A program made the position numbers and the translations under genes. This document shows, in pieces, positions 32,804 to 38,544 of a DNA stretch of 38,544 nucleotides; the stretch's first letter is position 1; each line of letters starts with the position of its first letter. Origin of the DNA: Pseudomonadota bacterium (GTDB taxonomy: Bacteria; Pseudomonadota; Alphaproteobacteria; Rhizobiales; Xanthobacteraceae). Below the pieces are notes generated by a model. That model did not search any database and was not told where the DNA came from. It saw only the letters and a list, made by a program, of their open reading frames with translations. Location of the stretch: assembly GCA_023386885.1 (NCBI GenBank), contig JAEWIX010000043.1, positions 1 through 38,544 of the forward strand. The letters are read 5' to 3'.

Positions 32804-34054
32804 ATGACTGTTTCGTCCGTTGAAGCCGGTTCCACCAGCGCCGCGCCGCGTTCCCGAGCGTTGCCATCTGGCGATATGCCGCTGGAAAAAGCCCCGCTGG
32901 AAAGCTACGTGCCCCCGGCCGTGCCGTCGCTGGTGGGTCTGTCGCGCACGGAGCTCGCCGACCTGCTCGGCGGCATCGGCGTCGCGCCGGCGCAGCGCAA
33001 GATGCGGGTGCAGCAGCTCTGGCACTGGATGTATGTGCGCGGGGTCGCCGATTTCGATGCGATGACCACCATCTCGAAGGAGATGCGCGCGCAGCTTGCC
33101 GGGCACTTCACCGTGGCCCGGCCGGAGGTGGTCGCCGAACAGATTTCCAACGACGGCACCCGCAAGTGGCTGCTGCGGCTGCCGAGCGGCACCGCCGGCG
33201 AAAATCCGCACGAGGTCGAGTGCGTCTACATTCCGGAGACGGATCGCGGCACGCTGTGCGTCTCGTCGCAGGTCGGCTGCACGCTGAACTGCTCGTTCTG
33301 CCACACCGGCACGCAGCGGCTGGTGCGCAACCTCACCGCCGGCGAGATCGTCGGCCAGATCATGGTCGCGCGCGACCGCCTCAACGACTGGGCCGATCGC
33401 GCGACGCCGACCGGCAACCGCCTCGTCACCAACATCGTGATGATGGGCATGGGCGAGCCGCTCTACAATTTCGATGCGGTGCGTGACGCGCTGCTGATCG
33501 TCACCGACGGCGACGGCATCGGCATCTCCAAGCGCCGCGTCACGCTATCGACGTCCGGCGTCGTGCCGAACATTGTCCGTACTGGCGCGGAGATCGGCGT
33601 GTCGCTGGCGATTTCGCTGCACGCGGTGCGCGACGAATTGCGCAACGAGCTGGTGCCGCTGAACCACAAGTATCCACTGGCCGAATTGCTGCAAGCCTGC
33701 CGCGACTATCCCGGCGCATCGAACGCGCGCCGCATCACCTTTGAGTACGTGATGCTGAAGGGCGTCAACGATTCGCTCGACGATGCGAAGCTGTTGGTGA
33801 AGTTGCTCAAGGGGATCCCCGCCAAAATCAATTTGATCCCGTTCAATCCGTGGCCGGGCACGCGCTACGAATGCTCCGACTGGGATCAGATCGAGAAATT
33901 CTCCGAATACGTCTTCAACGCCGGCTACTCGTCGCCGGTGCGCACGCCGCGCGGCCGCGACATTCTCGCTGCCTGCGGCCAGCTCAAGTCGGAAACCGAA
34001 AAACTCTCCGCGCGCGAACGTCAGGCGCTCCGCGCCATGGCGATGACGGATTGA
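32804..34054 (+). CDS. rlmN: dual-specificity 23S rRNA (A2503-C2) / tRNA (A37-C2) methyltransferase RlmN
   Basis: 416-residue radical SAM enzyme that methylates C2 of A2503 in 23S rRNA and A37 in some tRNAs. The CxxxCxxC iron-sulfur motif is C159, C163, C166 in 'GCTLNCSFCHTG'. The two catalytic cysteines are C152 ('LCVSSQVGC') and C391 ('ILAACGQL'). Other landmarks are 'MMGMGEPLYNFDAV', 'LSTSGVVPNI' and 'FEYVMLKGVNDS'. The N-terminal 40 residues are an extension compared with E. coli RlmN. ATG 32804 is preferred to 32705, whose extra 33 residues come from leader hairpins. It is followed by a large inverted repeat. Confidence 0.95.
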   Translation: MTVSSVEAGSTSAAPRSRALPSGDMPLEKAPLESYVPPAVPSLVGLSRTELADLLGGIGVAPAQRKMRVQQLWHWMYVRGVADFDAMTTISKEMRAQLAGHFTVARPEVVAEQISNDGTRKWLLRLPSGTAGENPHEVECVYIPETDRGTLCVSSQVGCTLNCSFCHTGTQRLVRNLTAGEIVGQIMVARDRLNDWADRATPTGNRLVTNIVMMGMGEPLYNFDAVRDALLIVTDGDGIGISKRRVTLSTSGVVPNIVRTGAEIGVSLAISLHAVRDELRNELVPLNHKYPLAELLQACRDYPGASNARRITFEYVMLKGVNDSLDDAKLLVKLLKGIPAKINLIPFNPWPGTRYECSDWDQIEKFSEYVFNAGYSSPVRTPRGRDILAACGQLKSETEKLSARERQALRAMAMTD

Positions 34055-34073
34055 GACTCGTGTTGCATGGCTG

Positions 34074-34181
34074 CATCGCCCTTCGAGGCCGCCGCTTTGC
34101 GGCGGCACCTCAGGGTGACGCGACCGGTACATCCGTCATCCTGAGGTGCGAGCGGCAAATGCCGCGAGCCTCGAAGGATGG
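34074..34181. repeat. large imperfect inverted repeat (intergenic element C)
   Basis: The left arm at 34074-34120 (core CCTTCGAGG ... CACCTCAGGGTGACG) and the right arm at 34134-34181 (CGTCATCCTGAGGTG ... CCTCGAAGG) are complementary over about 47 bases with a 13-base spacer. Each arm holds its own small hairpin: GCCGCCGC-TTT-GCGGCGGC on the left and GCGGCA-AAT-GCCGC on the right. It lies between rlmN and the small membrane protein gene. It is a different family from elements A and B but typical of intergenic repeats in these genomes. Confidence 0.85.
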
Positions 34182-34205
34182 CGGCAACGAGGGGCCATCA
34201 CCTTC

Positions 34206-34679
34206 ATGTCGCTGATCGGCCATCTGTTCGCGATCGTGATCGGCTTGCTGCTGGCGTGCTTTGCCGCCGGCGCGGTGATCGTGATGGCGATCCTGTTTCC
34301 GGACTGGAGCGACATGGCGCTCGGGCCGATCGATCCGGATGCGCTGAATGTCATGTTCGGCTTCGGCTTCATCTTCGTCAGCGGCTTCGCCTTGATTCCG
34401 GCGTTGCTGGTGGTGCTGGTCACCGAAACCTTCAGCATTCGCAGCGCCCTGACCTACGCGGTCGGCGGCGCACTCACAGGCCTTGCCTGCTATCTCGGCC
34501 TCGTACCATTCGATCCGGCGACCATGACTTTCGATGGCATCGTACGGCGGCATCTGGAAATCATGATGGGCGCCGGCGTCGTCGCCGGCGCGGTCTACTG
34601 GCTGATCGCAGGGCGCAAGGCAGGCGCGTGGCGCGAACCGCCAGTGTCGCAGGCACCCCCGGTGCCGCCGCCGGCCTGA
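34206..34679 (+). CDS. hypothetical four-helix inner membrane protein
   Basis: 157 residues with four hydrophobic segments: about 5-30, 48-73, 78-97 and 118-137. A polar loop with 'FPDWSDMALGPIDPDAL' follows the first, and the protein has a Pro-rich C-terminal end. No family is recognised with confidence; related small membrane proteins occur downstream of rlmN in relatives as I recall. ATG 34206 is preferred because earlier in-frame starts (34146) lie inside the inverted repeat; AGGGG is about 11 bases upstream, a little far. It ends 56 bases before the PAP2 gene and may be co-transcribed with it. Confidence 0.72.
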   Translation: MSLIGHLFAIVIGLLLACFAAGAVIVMAILFPDWSDMALGPIDPDALNVMFGFGFIFVSGFALIPALLVVLVTETFSIRSALTYAVGGALTGLACYLGLVPFDPATMTFDGIVRRHLEIMMGAGVVAGAVYWLIAGRKAGAWREPPVSQAPPVPPPA

Positions 34680-34735
34680 ATCGCAACATGGCTTCCCGGC
34701 TTCCCCCGGCCCCTCACCTCGGCTAAACCCGCGCC

Positions 34736-35512
34736 ATGAACCGCACCGGACTTTTCATTGCGCTCGGCCTCGCGCTCGCCATCGGCGTGACGTTCGGCGT
34801 TTATCCCGAACTAGACCTGAAACTGGCTGCGCTGTTCTACGATCCCGCGATCAAGGATTTCCCGTTGCGCCTCGATCCGCTGGCCGATTTCGCGCGCGAC
34901 GCCGCGATGTGGGTGGCGTGGGCCTTCGCCCTGCCCTCCATCGTCGCGCTGGTGGTGAAGATGTTTCGGCCGGATCGTCCACTGCTGGTGCGCGGCCGCA
35001 CCGTCGCCTTCCTGCTGCTGACGCTGCTGCTCTCCGCCGGCGTGCTGACCAACTTCACCTTCAAGAGTTTCTGGGGCCGTCCCCGCCCGGTGACGGTGAC
35101 GGAATTCAGCGGCCCGCTGCCGTTCGTGGCGTGGTGGGACCATCGCGGTCAATGCCCGAAGAACTGCTCGTTCTTCTCCGGCGAAGGTGCGACTGCATTC
35201 TGGACGCTGGCTCCGGCGGCTCTTGCCCCGCCCACATGGCGACCGCTGGCCTATACCGGCGCGGTGGTTTTCGGCGCGGTCACCAGCGGGCTGCGGATGG
35301 CGTTCGGCGGCCACTTCTTCACCGACGTCTCGATCGCCGGGCTCGTGACCTTTCTCGTGATCTGGCTGCTGCACGGCTACTTCTACCGCTGGCCATCGAC
35401 GCGGACCACCGACGAGCGGATCGACGCCGCGCTGACGCGGTTCGCCTGGCCCGGCTACCGGATGATGCAGCGCTTGCGGGGCCGCGATGTCGGTCCCGCG
35501 CCATCGCGGTGA
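34736..35512 (+). CDS. PAP2 superfamily membrane phosphatase with altered motif 2
   Basis: 258-residue membrane phosphatase with about six helices. Motif 1 KX6RP is K110 to R117-P118. Motif 3 is R187-X5-H193-X3-D197, with the nucleophilic His and its Asp partner intact. Motif 2 reads C144-S-F-F-S148-G149-E150 rather than PSGH, so the usual general-acid His is replaced by Glu. Family members dephosphorylate lipid phosphates such as undecaprenyl diphosphate, phosphatidylglycerol phosphate or lipid A (LpxE-like). Substrate here is unknown. The pair 'CPKNCS' in the periplasmic loop may be disulfide-bonded. It lies between the small membrane protein gene and argG. Confidence 0.85.
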   Translation: MNRTGLFIALGLALAIGVTFGVYPELDLKLAALFYDPAIKDFPLRLDPLADFARDAAMWVAWAFALPSIVALVVKMFRPDRPLLVRGRTVAFLLLTLLLSAGVLTNFTFKSFWGRPRPVTVTEFSGPLPFVAWWDHRGQCPKNCSFFSGEGATAFWTLAPAALAPPTWRPLAYTGAVVFGAVTSGLRMAFGGHFFTDVSIAGLVTFLVIWLLHGYFYRWPSTRTTDERIDAALTRFAWPGYRMMQRLRGRDVGPAPSR

Positions 35513-35598
35513 GCTAGGTTTAAGCGCCTGCCCGATGGCGCACCATTTGATATTCGCGTAGTAAAATCGCAGACGACAACCGGTCGATTGGAAGCTTC

Positions 35599-36936
35599 AT
35601 GAGTACGATTTTAAAGAACCTGCCCAAGGGCGAAAATGTCGGCATCGCATTCTCGGGCGGGCTCGACACCAGCGCGGCGCTGCTTTGGATGAAGCAGAAG
35701 GGTGCCCGCGTGTTCGCCTATACCGCCAATCTGGGGCAACCGGACGAGGCTGACTACGACGAGATTCCGCGCAAGGCGATGGAGTTCGGCGCCGAGAAGG
35801 CCCGCCTCGTCGACTGCCGCACGCAACTGGTTCACGAAGGCATCGCCGCGATCCAGGCGGGCGCCTTTCATGTCTCGACCGGCGGCATCGCCTACTTCAA
35901 CACCACGCCCTTGGGGCGCGCCGTCACCGGCACCATGCTGGTGTCGGCCATGAAGGAAGACAGCGTCAACATCTGGGGCGACGGTTCGACCTACAAGGGC
36001 AACGATATCGAGCGGTTCTACCGCTACGGCCTGCTGACCAATCCGGACCTGCGCATCTACAAGCCGTGGCTCGATCAGCAGTTCATCGACGAACTCGGCG
36101 GCCGCGCGGAAATGTCGGCATTCATGACGGCGAACGGTTTCGCCTACAAGATGAGCGCCGAGAAAGCCTATTCGACCGACAGCAACATCCTCGGCGCGAC
36201 GCATGAAGCCAAGGATCTCGAGCACCTCGACAGCGGCATCACCATCGTCAATCCGATCATGGGCGTGCCGTTCTGGCGCGACGACTGCGCAGTCAAAGCC
36301 GAGAAGATCACGGTGCGGTTCGAGGAAGGCCAGCCGGTCGCGCTCAACGGCAAGACCTTCACCGATCCCGTCGCGATGTTCCTCGAAGCCAACGCCATCG
36401 GCGGCCGGCATGGCCTCGGCATGAGCGACCAGATCGAGAACCGCATCATCGAGGCCAAGAGCCGCGGTATCTACGAGGCGCCGGCCATGGCGCTGTTGCA
36501 CATCGCTTACGAACGTCTCGTCACCGGCATCCACAACGAAGACACCATCGAGCAATACCGCATCAACGGCATGAAGCTCGGCCGCCTGCTCTATCAGGGA
36601 CGGTGGTTCGATTCGCAGGCCCTGATGCTGCGCGAAACCGCGCAACGCTGGGTCGCGCGCGCTGTCACCGGCGAGGTCACGCTCGAACTGCGTCGCGGCA
36701 ACGACTATTCGATCATGAACACCGAGAGCCCCAACCTGACCTATGCGCCGGAGCGGCTGAGCATGGAGAAGGTTGAGGACGCGGCGTTCACCCCGGCGGA
36801 TCGCATCGGTCAACTGACCATGCGCAACCTCGACATCACCGACACCCGTGCCAAACTGAACCTCTATGCGAAGACGGGTTTGATCGCGGCCCCGGAGGGG
36901 GCGAACATCCCGAAGCTGGAGAACGACAAGAGCTGA
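35599..36936 (+). CDS. argG: argininosuccinate synthase
   Basis: 445-residue cytoplasmic enzyme that joins citrulline and aspartate with ATP, the penultimate step of arginine synthesis. The pyrophosphatase-type P-loop 'AFSGGLDTSAALLWM' (about 17-31) is followed by 'YTANLGQPDEADYDEIPRKA' and 'ERFYRYGLLTNPDLRIYKPWLD'. The length and the C-terminal 'LNLYAKTGLI' mark it as the longer E. coli-like subtype rather than the 400-residue type. ATG 35599 opens with 'MSTILKNLPKGENVGIAFSGG', the expected start. It ends at a strong terminator shared with the convergent OmpA-like gene. Confidence 0.97.
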   Translation: MSTILKNLPKGENVGIAFSGGLDTSAALLWMKQKGARVFAYTANLGQPDEADYDEIPRKAMEFGAEKARLVDCRTQLVHEGIAAIQAGAFHVSTGGIAYFNTTPLGRAVTGTMLVSAMKEDSVNIWGDGSTYKGNDIERFYRYGLLTNPDLRIYKPWLDQQFIDELGGRAEMSAFMTANGFAYKMSAEKAYSTDSNILGATHEAKDLEHLDSGITIVNPIMGVPFWRDDCAVKAEKITVRFEEGQPVALNGKTFTDPVAMFLEANAIGGRHGLGMSDQIENRIIEAKSRGIYEAPAMALLHIAYERLVTGIHNEDTIEQYRINGMKLGRLLYQGRWFDSQALMLRETAQRWVARAVTGEVTLELRRGNDYSIMNTESPNLTYAPERLSMEKVEDAAFTPADRIGQLTMRNLDITDTRAKLNLYAKTGLIAAPEGANIPKLENDKS

Positions 36937-36963
36937 GACGGCAACTAACCATGACGAAATAAG

Positions 36964-36998
36964 AAATGGCCGGGATCGCTCCCGGCCATTTCCATTTT
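36964..36998. terminator. bidirectional rho-independent terminator between argG and the OmpA-like gene
   Basis: AAATGGCCGGGA (36964-36975) pairs perfectly with TCCCGGCCATTT (36980-36991) around the loop TCGC, and CCATTTT follows on the plus strand. On the minus strand the stem is followed by CTTATTTCG. It lies 27 bases past the argG stop and 23 bases past the convergent gene's stop, so it can serve both. Confidence 0.88.
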
Positions 36999-37014
36999 CA
37001 GCGTGACTTCGCGC

Positions 37015-38544
37015 TTACCTCCGCGGCGGCGGGGCGGCCGACGCCGTTCCGCCGTTCAACAACGGCGTGATGCGGCGGACCGTGACGCGGCGATTCTCCC
37101 GTGCCGGACCATCCGTCGCCACCTTGAGATTCTGCTCGCCATAACCCTGCGTCACCAGATTCTCCGGTGGCACCTGGAATTGCTGCGTCAGCAATTCCGC
37201 AGCCGACTGCGCACGGCGATCCGACAGCGACAGATTGTCGACGTCGTTGCCGACCGCGTCGGTGTGGCCCTCGATCAGGAACACCTCGCGCGGATTGCGC
37301 TGGATCGCGCGATTGATGCCATCCGCGATCACCTGCAGCTTCGCCGCCTGATCGTCCGGGATATCCCACGATCCGGTTTCGAAGTTGATGGTGTCGAGAT
37401 CGATGCTCGGCATACGCGCGCGCACCATCGGGCTGTAACGGATTTCATCCAGCGAATAGGCGCGCTCGATCCGATCCACCGGCGGAGCCAGCAACGTCTC
37501 GTAGATCACATCGGGCGGCGCGTGCTCCGCTTCGACAATGTAACGATCGCGCGGAATTCGAACCGTCGGTGGCGGCAACGACACGAAGTAACCGCCGATC
37601 GCACCGGCAACCATGCCGGCCGCGACGCCCGCCGCGACCGAACCGCCGCGGCCACCACGGCCGCCACGGTGATCGTGACGATCGTTGTCGATGATGATGA
37701 TTTCCTGACCGCGCTGGTCGCGACGGATTCGACGCAGCATCCGGCCATCGCGATCGTTCACCGTGATGATCTGCGTACCGTCGGGGCGCACCACGATGGT
37801 TCGGGTATCGTTGCCCGCGCGCTCCTGCCGGATGTCGCGCGCGCCGCGGCGGAAGCGATCGTCCTCGTTATGCCGGATGAACGAATGGCCGCTCGGGTCG
37901 CGCACGATGACGCGCCCCGGCTCGGTGATGATGGTGCGGCCACCCTGCTGCGACTCGCGCCGCTCGGAACGGAAATCCTCCATCCGGCGCGGTCCCTGCC
38001 GCTGTCCATCGGGCGCGATGACCTTGTCGGCAACCGGAGGCGGCGGCGGCAACGGTGCGGAGACCTGCGGCGGCTTCACCGGCTGCGCAGGCGCGGCGGT
38101 CTGGCTGCCGGGAGCCTGCTTCGGCGTGCCGTAAGCGGACGACGGATGCGGAGCCCCACCCGCCGCGGGCGGCGGCGTCGGAGTGCTGCCCTGTCGACCG
38201 CTTGATGACGGCTGCGCTGGGGTTGAAGGCTGCGCTGGCGGCGGTGTCGGAGCCGCTTTCGGCGTGCCGTAGGCCGAGGACGGATGCGGAGCACCGCCGG
38301 CCGCGGGAGGCGGCGTCGGGCTGCTGCCCTGTCGTCCGCTTGATGACGGCGGCTGTTTCGCGGGCGCGGCAGGCTGCGCTGCCGGGGGTGTCGGCGCGGC
38401 CTTGGGCGTGCCGTAGGCCGACGACGGGTGCGGAGCACCGCCAGCGGCCGGCGGCGCTTTCGGCGCTGTCGGAGGAGATGGCGGAGTTGCAGCCGGGCGT
38501 TCGGGCGGCGCCGGGCGGGCAGCGGCAGGCGGCGTGCGCTGAGG
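37015..38544 (-). CDS. OmpA-family outer membrane/peptidoglycan-binding protein with Pro/Ala-rich repeats (N-terminus beyond window)
   Basis: The frame is open from the stop at 37015 to the window end, giving at least 509 residues; the N-terminus lies outside. The C-terminal 120 residues form an OmpA-like peptidoglycan-binding domain with 'FLIEGHTDAVGNDVDNLSLSDRRAQS' carrying the diaminopimelate-binding Asp and Arg. Before it are a Gly-rich hydrophobic 'GGSVAAGVAAGMVAGAIGGYF' segment and an Arg/Asp-rich region that is unusually charged. The part at 38080-38544 is Pro/Ala-rich with three copies of a 14-residue module. It probably tethers the envelope to peptidoglycan. A GTG at 38079 could be mistaken for the start but lies in the repeat region and has no family support. 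Confidence 0.85.
   Translation of the reverse strand, partial: PQRTPPAAARPAPPERPAATPPSPPTAPKAPPAAGGAPHPSSAYGTPKAAPTPPAAQPAAPAKQPPSSSGRQGSSPTPPPAAGGAPHPSSAYGTPKAAPTPPPAQPSTPAQPSSSGRQGSTPTPPPAAGGAPHPSSAYGTPKQAPGSQTAAPAQPVKPPQVSAPLPPPPPVADKVIAPDGQRQGPRRMEDFRSERRESQQGGRTIITEPGRVIVRDPSGHSFIRHNEDDRFRRGARDIRQERAGNDTRTIVVRPDGTQIITVNDRDGRMLRRIRRDQRGQEIIIIDNDRHDHRGGRGGRGGSVAAGVAAGMVAGAIGGYFVSLPPPTVRIPRDRYIVEAEHAPPDVIYETLLAPPVDRIERAYSLDEIRYSPMVRARMPSIDLDTINFETGSWDIPDDQAAKLQVIADGINRAIQRNPREVFLIEGHTDAVGNDVDNLSLSDRRAQSAAELLTQQFQVPPENLVTQGYGEQNLKVATDGPARENRRVTVRRITPLLNGGTASAAPPPRR
38119..38442 (-). repeat. in-frame tandem repeat in the OmpA-like gene (period 138-144 bp)
   Basis: A 14-residue module reading 'GGAPHPSSAYGTPK' is encoded at 38401-38442, 38257-38298 and 38119-38160. 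Between copies are variable 'APTPPPAQP' and 'SGRQGSxPTPPPAA' linkers, so the period is 48 then 46 residues. Both the codons and the residues are closely similar between copies, which indicates recent duplication or gene conversion. Confidence 0.85.

Noticed and set aside
1..38544. CRISPR arrays, tRNA or rRNA genes, IS elements, phage or toxin-antitoxin modules
   Set aside because: Looked for throughout. The only regular repeats are the intergenic palindromes and the in-gene OmpA repeat; no transposase, integrase, Cas or restriction protein is recognisable.

Overview
The window is GC-rich alphaproteobacterial chromosome. The best fit is the Bradyrhizobium / Rhodopseudomonas / Nitrobacter / Afipia group (Nitrobacteraceae, formerly Bradyrhizobiaceae). 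The reasons are the character of the proteins (multidomain NirK, NdvA-type glucan exporter, IalB-like protein, PhoD, TAXI-type binding protein) and the intergenic palindromic repeats typical of that group, including the kind that gives spurious 'HRVKPGDD' peptides. The genus is inference; no rRNA or other marker lies in the window. I see no tRNA, rRNA, CRISPR array, IS element, phage gene or integrase. Most of this reads as core chromosome with short, mostly single-gene transcription units.

Layout. 1-2199 (-): a very large copper nitrite reductase with tethered cytochrome c and cupredoxin domains. 2505-4832 (+): an HtrA-like protein that has lost its catalytic triad, then an ArsB/NhaD-type transporter. 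4843-8160 (-): two hypothetical proteins and a hybrid sensor kinase. 8387-10154 (-): nitronate monooxygenase and a thioesterase-fold protein in a tightly coupled pair. 10301-12592 (-): a six-cysteine secreted protein, a YqaA/DedA-like membrane protein, a HisE-like pyrophosphohydrolase and a Gly/Tyr-rich secreted protein. 12854-20178 (+): an orphan NMT1-type binding protein, NdvA, a D,D-carboxypeptidase with a histone-like basic tail, FadD and a DUF924 protein. 20208-25327 (-): GNAT acetyltransferase, FAD amine oxidase, TypA/BipA and a Crp/Fnr regulator. 25547-25906 (+): a single-domain response regulator divergent from crp. 25935-29070 (-): PhoD and a TAXI-type binding protein with two membrane segments. 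29235-30029 (+): pterin carbinolamine dehydratase and a YkvA protein. 30042-31016 (-): quinone oxidoreductase. 31188-36936 (+): DECR-like SDR, IalB-like protein, RlmN, a small membrane protein, a PAP2 phosphatase and ArgG. 37015-38544 (-): an OmpA-family protein whose Pro/Ala-rich repeats run off the window end.

How the genes relate. Few pathways are shared. Envelope biology recurs: glucan export, peptidoglycan trimming, PAP2 lipid phosphatase, OmpA, PhoD. Fatty-acid related functions also recur: FadD, thioesterase and a DECR-like reductase, although these are not adjacent. Nitrite respiration by NirK is the most distinctive metabolic trait. I found no convincing new multigene defence or mobile system. 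The most interesting items are individual proteins with unusual architecture or missing catalytic residues, and the inverted-repeat families between genes.
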